Shown here one piece after another: positions 41,894 to 50,347 of a DNA stretch of 64,000 nt. This DNA comes from Rathayibacter oskolensis (GTDB lineage: Bacteria; Actinomycetota; Actinomycetes; Actinomycetales; Microbacteriaceae). A program made the translations under genes and the position numbers. Every line of letters begins with the position of its first letter. Position 1 is the first letter of the stretch. The notes under the pieces are model-generated. The model searched no databases, was not told the DNA's origin, and worked only from the letters and a program-made list of their open reading frames with translations. Where the stretch lies: assembly GCF_900177245.1 (NCBI RefSeq), contig NZ_FXBM01000001.1, positions 310,001-374,000 of the forward strand. Direction: 5' to 3'.

Positions 41894-43990
41894 ATGCCCA
41901 AGAACAAGAAGCCCACCGGCGGTCGCCCCGCCAAGAACTTCGAACCGAACCGCTTCGGCCCCTCCAGCGGCAAGTCGCAGCTCGGAGGCCGTTCGCGCTT
42001 CCCCGCGGCGAAGCCCGGCGCGCGCAGCGAGGGCCACCGCGGCTACCGCCCCGTCGACGAGAACGCCCCGAAGAAGGCGCGCTGGAACGCCGACGAGCGC
42101 GCGACCCGCGCCGCCGAGCGCAGCGACCGCCCGGCCGAGCGCAGCGACCGCCCGGCCGAGCGCAGCGGCTACGACCGGAGCGAGCGCCCCGCCCGTTCGT
42201 ACGACCGCGACGAGCGCCCGGCTCGCGGCTACGACCGCAGCGAGCGCCCCGCGCGCCCGAACGACCGGGAGGAGCGTCCCGCCCGTTCGTACGACCGCGA
42301 CGCCCGCCCGGCGCGCAGCTACGACCGCGACGACCGTCCCGCGCGCTCGTACGACCGCGACGAGCGCCCGGCCCGCTCCTCCGACCGGAGCGACCGCCCG
42401 GCTCGCAGCTTCGACCGCGCCGACCGCCCCGCCCGCGGCTACGACCGCGATGCCCGCCCCGCGCGCTCGAACGATCGCGATGAGCGCCCCGCCCGCTCCT
42501 ACGGCCGCGACGACCGGCCCGCGCGCAGCACCGACCGCGACGAGCGTCCGGCCCGCAGCTACGGCCGCGACGACCGCCCGGCCCGCTCCTTCGACCGCGC
42601 CGACCGCCCGGCCCGCAGCTACGACCGCGACTCCCGTCCGGCGCGCTCGCACGACCGCGGAGACCGGCCGACCCGCAGCTTCGACCGCGCCGACCGGCCC
42701 TCGCGCCGCGACTCCGGATCGGACTTCTACCCGAGCCGCGCCTCGCGCCCCTCGCAGCAGGTCGACGACGTCGTGCTCGAGCGCCTCGAGGCGACCTCGA
42801 CGCTGGCGGTCGACGTCGAGGGCGTCACCTTCGGCGACCTCGGCCTCGGTGCCAACATCGTCCGCCAGCTGACCGAGCTCGGAGCGGCGGCACCGTTCCC
42901 GATCCAGGCCGCGACCATCCCCGAGGTGCTCGCAGGCAAGGACGTCCTCGGACGCGGCAAGACCGGCTCCGGCAAGACGATCGCGTTCGGCGCGCCCGTC
43001 GTCGAGCGACTGATGGAGAACAACGGCGCGAAGGGCCGCAAGCCCGGCCGTGCGCCTCGTGCGCTCATCCTGGCGCCGACCCGCGAGCTGGCGATGCAGA
43101 TCGACCGCACGATCCAGCCGATCGCGCGCTCCGTCGGCCTCTTCACGACCACCATCTACGGAGGCGTTCCCCAGTACAAGCAGGTCGGGGCGCTCCAGCG
43201 CGGGGTCGACATCATCATCGCGACCCCCGGCCGCCTCGAGGACCTGATCGAGCAGGGTCGCCTCGACCTCTCGAACATCACCATCACCGTCCTCGACGAG
43301 GCCGACCACATGTGCGACCTGGGCTTCCTCGAGCCGGTGCAGCGCATCCTCCGCCGCACCGCCGACGGCGGGCAGCGCCTGCTGTTCTCGGCCACCCTCG
43401 ACAAGGGCGTGGCGACTCTCGTCGACGAGTTCCTCGTCGAGCCGAGCGTGCACGAGGTCGCGGGCGAGGACCAGGCGTCCTCGACCATCGACCACCGCGT
43501 GCTGCTGATCGAGCACCGCGACAAGGGCGAGATCATCGAGCAGCTCGCCGCCCGTGCGGGCAAGACGCTGATCTTCGCCCGCACCCGCGCGTTCGCCGAG
43601 CAGCTCGCCGAGCAGCTCGAGCACGCCGACATCCCCGCGACGAGCCTGCACGGCGACCTCAACCAGTCGCGCCGCACGCGCAACCTCGCGCTGCTCACGA
43701 GCGGACGGGTCGACGTCCTCGTGGCGACCGACGTCGCTGCTCGCGGCATCCACGTCGACGACATCGACCTCGTGATCCAGGCCGACGCCCCCGACGAGTA
43801 CAAGACCTACCTGCACCGCTCCGGCCGCACCGGTCGCGCGGGCAAGAAGGGCACGGTCGTCACGCTGATCACGCGCAACCGCCGTCACCGGATGGAGGAG
43901 CTGCTCGAGCGTGCCGAGATCGAGGCCGACATGGTCGCCGCGTTCCCGGGCGACCGCGTGCTGACCGAGATCAGCGCACCCGCCGAGTAG
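41894..43990 (+). CDS. DEAD-box RNA helicase with a long Arg/Asp-rich N-terminal repeat
   Basis: This 698-residue protein has a basic, disordered N terminus (about residues 1-285) dominated by a decapeptide repeat of the type YDRDERPARS. The two RecA-like domains follow: Q motif with PFPIQAATIPEVLAGKDV, motif I GKTGSGKTIAF, Ia PTRELAMQ, Ib TPGR, II DEAD, III SAT, V ATDVAARGIH and VI HRSGRTGRAGKKG. It is an ATP-dependent RNA remodelling enzyme of the RhlE/DeaD class. The repeat resembles RGG/RS-like RNA-binding or phase-separating tails, but placed at the N terminus. A hairpin follows the stop. Confidence 0.93.
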   Translation: MPKNKKPTGGRPAKNFEPNRFGPSSGKSQLGGRSRFPAAKPGARSEGHRGYRPVDENAPKKARWNADERATRAAERSDRPAERSDRPAERSGYDRSERPARSYDRDERPARGYDRSERPARPNDREERPARSYDRDARPARSYDRDDRPARSYDRDERPARSSDRSDRPARSFDRADRPARGYDRDARPARSNDRDERPARSYGRDDRPARSTDRDERPARSYGRDDRPARSFDRADRPARSYDRDSRPARSHDRGDRPTRSFDRADRPSRRDSGSDFYPSRASRPSQQVDDVVLERLEATSTLAVDVEGVTFGDLGLGANIVRQLTELGAAAPFPIQAATIPEVLAGKDVLGRGKTGSGKTIAFGAPVVERLMENNGAKGRKPGRAPRALILAPTRELAMQIDRTIQPIARSVGLFTTTIYGGVPQYKQVGALQRGVDIIIATPGRLEDLIEQGRLDLSNITITVLDEADHMCDLGFLEPVQRILRRTADGGQRLLFSATLDKGVATLVDEFLVEPSVHEVAGEDQASSTIDHRVLLIEHRDKGEIIEQLAARAGKTLIFARTRAFAEQLAEQLEHADIPATSLHGDLNQSRRTRNLALLTSGRVDVLVATDVAARGIHVDDIDLVIQADAPDEYKTYLHRSGRTGRAGKKGTVVTLITRNRRHRMEELLERAEIEADMVAAFPGDRVLTEISAPAE
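42117..42720 (+). repeat. In-frame 30-bp tandem repeat in the DEAD-box gene
   Basis: About twenty degenerate 30-bp units encode variants of YDRDERPARS, differing mainly at the first and the DE/DA/DD positions. Codons alternate between synonymous forms, so the array is old enough to have diverged but could still vary in copy number. Confidence 0.85.
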
Positions 43991-44013
43991 CCGGCGGCAG
44001 CACCACGCACGCC

Positions 44014-44047
44014 GAACGGCGCGGGTCCTCAGGGGCCCGCGCCGTTC
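44014..44047. terminator. Bidirectional terminator hairpin
   Basis: A perfect 12-bp stem (GAACGGCGCGGG / CCCGCGCCGTTC) with a 10-nt loop lies between the convergent helicase and aminopeptidase genes. Confidence 0.85.
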
Positions 44048-44071
44048 CCCGTGGCCCAGGGCCGACCGCGC

Positions 44072-45352
44072 TCAGTCGACCGGACCGAAGAACACCTCGA
44101 TCGCCTTCGCCAGCGCGACGAGATCGTCGACGTGCGCGAGCTCCCGGGCCGAGTGCATCGAGAGCAGCGGTACTCCGACGTCGACGGTGCGGATCCCGAG
44201 TCGGGTCGCGGTGAGCGGGCCGATTGTGGAGCCGCAGGGGACCGTGTTGTTCGAGACGAACTCCTGGTGCTCGACGCCCGCTCGCGCGCAGACGTCCGCC
44301 CAGAGCGCCGTGCCGCGTGCGTCGGTCGCGTAGCGCTGCGACGCGTTGATCTTCAGCAGCGGCCCCTTGCCCGCGACCGGCTGGTTCACCGGGTCGTGCT
44401 TCTCGGGGTAGTTCGGGTGCACGGAGTGTCCGGCGTCAGCCGACAGGCACCACGACTGAGCGATCGCCCGGGCGCGCTCGTCGACGCCTGCTCCGAGTGC
44501 GGCGCCGATCCGGTTCAGCACGTCCTCGAGAAAGGGGCCGCTGGCGCCCGATCGCGTCGCCGAGCCCAGCTCCTCGTGGTCGAAGGCGGCGAGCATGCTG
44601 ATGTGCTGCGCGTCGTCGGCACCGGCCGAGAGCAGCGCGACGAGGCCGGCGTGGACCGAGCTGAGGTCGTCCATGCGGCCGGCCGCGAAGAGCGCCTCGT
44701 CGAGACCGAAGCGCGCGGGCGGCTGCGTGTCGGCGGTGACGAGGTCGAAGCCGACGATGTCCGACGCGGCACCGAGCCCGGCCTTCGCAGCGAGCAGCTC
44801 GAGCAGGTCGGTGTCGGCCGCATCGCCCACGCCGAACACCGGGACCGTGTGCTTCTGCCGGTCGAGCTTCAGTCCGTCGTTCACTTCCCGGTCGAGGTGG
44901 ACGGCGAGCTGCGGGATGCGCAGGAACGGACCTGTCCGCACGAGCACCTCGGTGCCGTCGCCGGTCACGAGGCGCCCGGCCAGCTCGAGCTCGCGATCGA
45001 GCCACGAGTTCAGGAGGGGGCCGCCGTAGATCTCGACGCCGGCCTGCAGCCAGCCCTTCGAGGCGATCGTCGGCTTCGGCTTGAGCGTGAAGCCGGGGGA
45101 GTCGGTGTGCGCGCCCAGGATGCGGAACGGCGTCACCGCATCGGCGCCCGTCGGGAGGTGCCAGGCGATGACGGCACCGTCGCGGACCACGTAGTAGCGA
45201 CCGGGGGCGGTGGGCCACGACGCGGTCTCGTCCAGTCCGGTGAACCCGGCCGCCCCGAGCCGCCGAGCCGTCTCGGCCGCGGCGTGGAAGGAGGAGGGCG
45301 AGGCGCTCAGGAACGCGGCGAAGTCGGCGATGTGGTCGGCGTGATCGGTCAT
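44072..45352 (-). CDS. apeB: M18-family aminopeptidase
   Basis: This 426-residue protein is a zinc aminopeptidase of family M18 (aspartyl-aminopeptidase type). Metal and catalytic regions are GAHTDSPGFTLKPKP (first zinc His), GRMDDLSSVHAGLVAL (bridging Asp), FDHEELGSATRSGA (catalytic Glu pair) and HSARELAHVDDLVAL (final His). The N-terminal FLSASPSSFHAAAE is the family signature. It is a cytosolic, probably dodecameric enzyme that removes N-terminal residues from peptides. The gene is divergent from an AraC-type regulator, 98 bp apart. Confidence 0.94.
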   Translation of the reverse strand: MTDHADHIADFAAFLSASPSSFHAAAETARRLGAAGFTGLDETASWPTAPGRYYVVRDGAVIAWHLPTGADAVTPFRILGAHTDSPGFTLKPKPTIASKGWLQAGVEIYGGPLLNSWLDRELELAGRLVTGDGTEVLVRTGPFLRIPQLAVHLDREVNDGLKLDRQKHTVPVFGVGDAADTDLLELLAAKAGLGAASDIVGFDLVTADTQPPARFGLDEALFAAGRMDDLSSVHAGLVALLSAGADDAQHISMLAAFDHEELGSATRSGASGPFLEDVLNRIGAALGAGVDERARAIAQSWCLSADAGHSVHPNYPEKHDPVNQPVAGKGPLLKINASQRYATDARGTALWADVCARAGVEHQEFVSNNTVPCGSTIGPLTATRLGIRTVDVGVPLLSMHSARELAHVDDLVALAKAIEVFFGPVD

Positions 45353-45450
45353 CGTGCCAGTGAACCATCGCCTCCGGCACCCGAACCGGGGAGGAGCAGA
45401 GATCAGATCTTTCGTGCGTCCGGAGGAACCCGTCGGCTAGATTTCGCCCT

Positions 45451-46293
45451 GTGAGCGTTGAGCACCGCACTGCCGCCCTGCACGAGCAGCTCGACGCCTT
45501 CGGCTGGGAGGCGACCTCGAGTGTCGACTCGCTGCGCATCGACGGCGTCGGAGCCCCCGGCGCTCAGATCGGGCGCGCCTGGTCACCCGGAGGGTCGTAC
45601 CGGTCGAGGTCGGTGCCCGGCAGCATGTACGTGCTCTTCACGATCGAAGGCACCGGCAGAGTCGTCCACGACGGCACCGAGATCGCGTCGGAGCCGAACC
45701 AGCTGATCTTCCTCGACGGCGAGGCCGTCTCGACGATCGAGCTGCACGGGCCCACTGCGCGCTACCTGTGGCGCTTCGATTCGGGCGCTCTGCGCGACTC
45801 CCGCGTGCGCGAACGCCTCGGTGAGGCGATCCCGGTGCGCGACTCTCTCTGGACTCCCGTGCGCGCCCTCACCAACGGCCTCATCGACGGCGATCCGGAG
45901 CTCGCCCGATCGATCCACGCGGCCCGCGCCAGCGAGCACCTGCTCACCGCGATCTTCGAGAACACCGCGCTCTCGGCCCGTCCCTCCCGGAGCCCGGACG
46001 AGCTCTGCGGAGACGCCCTCCAGCTCATCGCGGCGCACAAGTGCGATCCGGCCTTCACCCCCGCTCGCCTCGCCCGCGAGCTGCAGGTGACGGAGCGGGC
46101 GCTGCGCGAGGCGTTCTCGTACATGGGAAGCACCGCGGCGCAGGAGCTCGACCGGCAGCGCGCCCAGGAGCTGCGAGGGCGGCTGGGCGCGGGGGAGTGG
46201 ACGGAGCGCGATCTGGAGCTGCACGCAGAGGAGTGCGGGTTCGTGTCGCCGGCCAGTGCCCGACGCGCGCTGGCACGGTGGGCGCTCGAGTAG
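45451..46293 (+). CDS. AraC-type regulator, edge member of the regulator set
   Basis: This 280-residue protein has an N-terminal cupin-like sensing domain (about residues 30-130; GSMYVLFTIEGTGRVVHDGT) and a C-terminal AraC-type HTH region (about 190-275; FTPARLARELQVTERALREA). The layout matches the three regulators further on, but similarity is weaker, and it has no divergent exported-protein partner; its divergent neighbour is the M18 aminopeptidase. TAGATT (45438-45443) ends seven bases before the GTG, so the transcript may be leaderless. It converges on the frameshifted regulator at 46312. Confidence 0.82.
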   Translation: MSVEHRTAALHEQLDAFGWEATSSVDSLRIDGVGAPGAQIGRAWSPGGSYRSRSVPGSMYVLFTIEGTGRVVHDGTEIASEPNQLIFLDGEAVSTIELHGPTARYLWRFDSGALRDSRVRERLGEAIPVRDSLWTPVRALTNGLIDGDPELARSIHAARASEHLLTAIFENTALSARPSRSPDELCGDALQLIAAHKCDPAFTPARLARELQVTERALREAFSYMGSTAAQELDRQRAQELRGRLGAGEWTERDLELHAEECGFVSPASARRALARWALE

Positions 46294-46311
46294 GTAGGGG
46301 CGGCGAGCCGC

Positions 46312-47215
46312 TCACGAGCGCCGCTCGAGGAGGCGCTCCGCCGCGCGCAGGGCCCGCAGGGACCGGAAACCGGAGAGGCGCGCGGATAATCTCCCGGTCG
46401 GCTTTCGACGGTGAGGCACGGCGCTCCAGGATCTGCTGCGCGGTGCGCACCCGGGTGCGGTGGATCTCGGTCAGCGGGGTGGTTCCCGCCCGCGCGTAGG
46501 CCTTGTGCAGGTGCGCGGGCGAGATCGAGAGGCGGGAGGCGAGGTCGGTCACTCCGAACTCCGCGTCGCGGTGGCGGGCGTCGATCACCTCCTTCGCGCG
46601 CTGCAACAGGCGGTCGACGGCGACGGAGGGGTGGACCGGGCTGGTCGGGCCCGCCTCGCTCAGCACCGCCGCGGCCGCGTTCTCGATGACGTCGTGCACG
46701 CGGTGCCAGCTCGTCTCGCTCGCCGTCGGTCCCGAGTTGAGGGTGGCAACGACGGCGGCCAGCAGGATGTGGGTCGCGCCCAGCTCGGGAGGCACGACGT
46801 GCAGCGTGCGCGGCGCGGCGACTCCGAGGCGTGACGCGAAGTCGGCCGCCAGCTCGATCTCGACCGTGCCGCAGGGGGCCGCGGCCTCGACGGTGACCGC
46901 GTCGGTGCTGACGTGCGCGTAGGCGGCGCCCTTGCTCAGGTCGTAGCGCCCCGAGGTGTCGGACACGGTGACGTCGCCGTCGGCAACGAGGGAGACCCGC
47001 AGTCCCTCGGTCGAGCGCGACCGCAGCACGCGGCGTGCGTTGTGATAAATCCGGCTGATCGCCAGGTCGCCGACCTGCAGGCGGTCGGCGTAGAGGCGCA
47101 GGTCGTCCTGCGACTCCACCAGGCTCATCCCCTCCTCCGCCAGCCAGTCGGAGGCTGCCGTCCCGGTCAGGACGATGCGGGCGACGTTCCGGGTCGTCGT
47201 CGTGGCTGCCGGCAT
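46312..47215 (-). pseudogene. AraC-type regulator of exported protein A, frameshifted near its end
   Basis: This gene encodes a regulator of about 300 residues when one extra base near 46384 is ignored. The first frame gives a sensing domain (WLAEEGMSLVESQDDLRLYA, through about residue 120) and a first HTH (DLASRLSISPAHLHKAYARA). It then reads ADREIIRAPLRF. Removing one base gives EIIARLSGFRSLRALRAAER and a stop at 46312, which aligns with ERIAHAAGFRTARTMAA in the paralogue at 52061. The uncorrected frame runs on over the next gene with Pro/Arg-rich nonsense. The ATG at 47215 follows GAGGGGG. It is divergent from the exported protein gene at 47441, which also has a frameshift. Confidence 0.8.
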
Positions 47216-47440
47216 CGCCACCCCCTCGCACTTCTCGTCGTCCGACCGTCGCGGCGGGGAGCCGCGCACCTGTTCATTGAGACAGCCGAGGCGGTCGTGG
47301 CGCTGCTGCTCGGCAGGACTGGCGGGAATCTCTTCCGTCTGGCGCAGAAAAGTCGCCTATCCCGGCCCTCGGCTTCCCGCCTCCGGAGCCCCTCCTGAGT
47401 ATGTGAGGAGTCCACAACTTCCTACCTCTGGAGAACTCCT

Positions 47441-49031
47441 TTGACGAACAAGCCCGAGAAGACCGAGCGCACGATCCTGGCCGGCGACGACTGGTCCGTG
47501 CCCGCTGAGAACGGCGTCGGCCGCCGCACCCTGGTGCAGGCGACTGCCTGGACGATCCCCGTCGTGGCCTCCGCGGTCGCGACTCCGGCGTTCGCCGCGT
47601 CGCTGTCGCCGACCCTCGAGATCGTCAACGGTCCGTTCGCCGTCACGGCCTGCTCTGCAGTGCCCACGGTCGTGGTACACGCGACCACCGACGGCTCCAC
47701 TCCCGTTGCGTCCGGCACTCCGATCACGATCACGCTGCCGGCCGGGTACTCCTGGTCGGACGGTACGACCGCCCCCAAGGTGTTCCCGACCGGTGCGAAC
47801 GGTGACGCGTCGGTGACGGGCGTCGTCGCGGGACCCGCGAACGGCACGGCCGTGATCACCGCAACCGGCAACGGCACGTCCGACACCACGACGGTGACCA
47901 CCACAGGCGAGAAGCTCTTCCTCAAGGCCGCGACTCCGACTTCGACCGGAGTGATCAGGTCCACGCAGTTCCCCGCAGGGCTGACCATCACCGACCTGCA
48001 GACGACGACGGGACCCGGCGGTATCACCTACCTTTACGCGCTGGCGAGCGATGGAAGCGTCTACATCTCGTCGTACAGCGGCAACGCTCAGCCCAGCGCG
48101 TGGTCCCAGGCCCCGACCCTGGCGGGCTCCGTCACTGAGATGGCAGCGGGCACGAACAACAGCGCCTTCACCTGGCTCACCGACGGCACCTCGGTGCAGT
48201 CGGCGACCAAGAACTCGGCGGGCTCCTACGTGACGGCGCCGGCGCTGCCGGCAGGCGTGACGATCACCGACCTCGAAGCGACGAAGGGTTCCGGCGGCAC
48301 GACCCACATCTTCGCCACGGGCAGCGACGGAACCGTGTACCACGCAACGTGGAACGGGACGGCGGCGTCGACCTCCAGCTGGACGGCGAGCCCCTCGCTG
48401 AGCGGCACGGTGACCGACGTGTCGGTCGGGACGGACGGAAGCGCCTTCGCGTGGGCGACAGACGGGACTTCCGTGACGTCGGTGACGGTGAACTCGTCGG
48501 GTTCCTACGTCTCGACGCCGACGTTCCCCGCGGGAGTCACCATCACGGACCTCACGTCGACGACCGGACCCGGTGGGATCACCTGGATCTACGGGAAGGG
48601 AAGCGATGGAAGCGTGTACTACTCGACATGGAACGGATCGGCGTCGTCGACGTCGGCCTGGACGAAGAGCCCGTCTTTCGAGGGCGACGTCGCGACGCTC
48701 ACCGTCACCAACAACAACTCCGCCGCCGGCTGGGTGACCGACGGCACGTCGGTGAAGTCCGTCACGCCGAACGGAGGAGGCGCGTACTACTCGACGCAGG
48801 TGCTCCCCAACGGCGCGTCCGTCAAGGACGTGCAGGTGACGAAGGGATCGGGGGGGTCTGACGTGGATCTATGCGCGGGGCAGCGATGGCAATGTCTACT
48901 ATTCGACCATCAACGGCAACGCCCAGCCCACCGCGTGGAGCACCAGCACCGCGTTCGACGGCACCGCCACCGATATGGCGCTGAACGACGACAACTCCGC
49001 GGTCGACTGGATCGTCGGAACGGCGTGCTGA
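47441..49031 (+). pseudogene. Exported two-cysteine repeat protein A (frameshifted in a G7 tract)
   Basis: With one G removed from the G7 run at 48850-48856 the gene encodes 529 residues. The pre-sequence GDDWSVPAENGVG leads into a twin-arginine signal (GRRTLVQ, about residues 27-33, then a hydrophobic stretch and AFAAS). An Ig-like domain with FAVTACSAVPTV (Cys 71) follows, then four repeats of about 92 residues, each opening with [FL]PAGVTITDL and containing SDGSVY and TDGTSV phrases. These resemble PLL/tectonin-like beta-propeller repeats. The corrected frame ends VGTAC, the only other cysteine of the mature protein. As sequenced, the last repeat is replaced by out-of-frame sequence. TTG start with GGAG upstream. 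The function is unknown; carbohydrate binding is possible. Confidence 0.78.
48850..48856 (+). repeat. Run of seven G causing the frameshift in exported protein A
   Basis: Seven G in the fourth repeat of protein A. With six G the frame reads KGSGGLTWIYARGSDGNVYY and continues to the C-terminal Cys. With seven it switches to an unrelated frame. It is either a slippage-prone switch or a base-calling error. Confidence 0.75.
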
Positions 49032-49067
49032 CCCTGATAGGCGTAGTCGTGCGGTGATCCGTCGATA

Positions 49068-49111
49068 CACGGAAGGACCCCGCTGTTGTGCAACGGCGGG
49101 GTCCTTCCGTG
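49068..49111 (+). terminator. Terminator after exported protein A
   Basis: A perfect 16-bp stem (CACGGAAGGACCCCGC / GCGGGGTCCTTCCGTG) with a 12-nt loop lies 37 bp after the corrected stop of protein A. This is the strongest hairpin in the window, and its distance supports the corrected stop as the true end. Confidence 0.88.
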
Positions 49112-49227
49112 CACTGATGCGAGGAGACGCGACGGGTCGCCTCCGTCGGGCGCCAACTCCGAGGCCGCCGCTCGATACCGGGTCAGGATGAGCGGCGGTC
49201 GCCGCGAGGCGGGTCTGGAGGATGTCG

Positions 49228-50220
49228 ATGGGCGCCATGGTGCTGTTCCCGCTGCTCGTCGGTGGCGTGCTGCTCGCCTCCGGGCTGGGCAAGATCGGGT
49301 CGTCGGGGCGGCTCGTCGAGGCGGGGATGCGGTTCGGCGTCCCACCGCGATGGGCCACCCTCGGCACGGCTCGCCTGCTGATCGCGGGCGAGATCGTGCT
49401 GGCGGTGGCCGTCCTGGTCGCGCCGTGGCCGCTCAGTGTCGGGGCGTGCGCGGCGGCCGTGGCGGTGCTCGCAGGATTCACGGTGCTGACCGCGCGGGCG
49501 CATCGGCGCGGCGACGACTTCGACTGCGGGTGCTTCGGGGTGCTCGCCGAGACTCGGGTGGGGCGGGGGCTCGTGGTCCGCAACTCGGCTCTGCTCGCGG
49601 CCGCCGTGGTCGCGCTCGTCGCGGCGGTCGGGTCGCGGCGCTCCGTGCCGCAGACTCTCGCGGCGTTCGGCGCGGAGGAGTGGGCCTGGCTCGCGGCGGT
49701 CACGGTGGTCTCGGCCGTGGTCGCCGTTATCAGCCGGCTTCTCGAACGGGACCGCGCTCGCCTGCCCGAGCCCGCCGAGGTCGCGTCGACAGAGGTCGAG
49801 CGCCTTCTGGGGTACAGGGTGGCGCCCACGTTCGAGGTGGTGCGCCGCGACGGCACCGTGGTCGACATGCACGCCCTCGTGGCGACGACTCCGCACCTGC
49901 TGGTGTTCGTCCGGCCGGGATGCGGCTCGTGCGATCAGCTGATGGAGGCGTCCGACGAGCTGCAGGCCTCTCTCGGTCACGCGGCTCACCTGGTCTTCGC
50001 GACGGGCGCCGCCCGGGAGGTGCTCGACGTCGCGCACCCGAGGCTCGGCGATCGCGTCGTCTTCGGGGTCGCCTCCGCCCGCGAGAAGCTCGGCGTCGAG
50101 AAGACGCCCGCGGCGGTGCTGATCGGCCTCAACGGCCGGCTCGTCGCCGGCCCGGTGCACGGTGCGCGTGCGGTGGTGGAGCTGGTCGAGAGCTCAGCAG
50201 GACTGCGGTCCTCCTGGTAA
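49228..50220 (+). CDS. MauE/DoxX-like membrane protein fused to a thioredoxin-like domain
   Basis: This protein of about 330 residues starts with four hydrophobic helices of the MauE/DoxX type (about residues 1-140; LLASGLGKIGSSGRLVEAGM and the cytoplasmic or loop DDFDCGCFGVL Cys pair). A further helix and a thioredoxin-like domain (about 185-320) with the redox motif VRPGCGSCDQLMEAS and a cis-Pro region EKTPAAVLIGLNGR follow. MauE-type proteins support disulfide formation in exported proteins such as methylamine dehydrogenase. The ATG at 49228 has GGAGG six bases upstream. Lying between two genes for exported two-cysteine proteins, it is a good candidate for oxidising them. Confidence 0.85.
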   Translation: MGAMVLFPLLVGGVLLASGLGKIGSSGRLVEAGMRFGVPPRWATLGTARLLIAGEIVLAVAVLVAPWPLSVGACAAAVAVLAGFTVLTARAHRRGDDFDCGCFGVLAETRVGRGLVVRNSALLAAAVVALVAAVGSRRSVPQTLAAFGAEEWAWLAAVTVVSAVVAVISRLLERDRARLPEPAEVASTEVERLLGYRVAPTFEVVRRDGTVVDMHALVATTPHLLVFVRPGCGSCDQLMEASDELQASLGHAAHLVFATGAAREVLDVAHPRLGDRVVFGVASAREKLGVEKTPAAVLIGLNGRLVAGPVHGARAVVELVESSAGLRSSW

Positions 50221-50257
50221 TGGCCCGGCCGCAGTCGCGTCGCTGCGCTCGAGGCGG

Positions 50258-50305
50258 GGCGTGGCTCTCTGCAGGACGCCGAAGCAGCGAGCAGAGGGCC
50301 ACGCC
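50258..50305. terminator. Bidirectional terminator between the MauE-like gene and exported protein B
   Basis: A 15-bp stem (GGCGTGGCTCTCTGC / GCAGAGGGCCACGCC, one T-G wobble) with an 18-nt loop lies between the convergent genes. Confidence 0.75.
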
Positions 50306-50347
50306 TGCTCCTTCACCGAAGGAGTCGGCCGTCGACGAGCAGTGTCG

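Noticed and set aside
42117-42720. Repeat in the helicase gene considered as an integrated satellite or mobile element
   Set aside because: It is in frame throughout and codes for a coherent low-complexity domain.
41300-43888. 862-residue minus-strand open frame with GAVEAAGRAV-type repeats
   Set aside because: The apparent repeat is the complement of the Arg/Asp repeat in the helicase gene; no start signal or family match.
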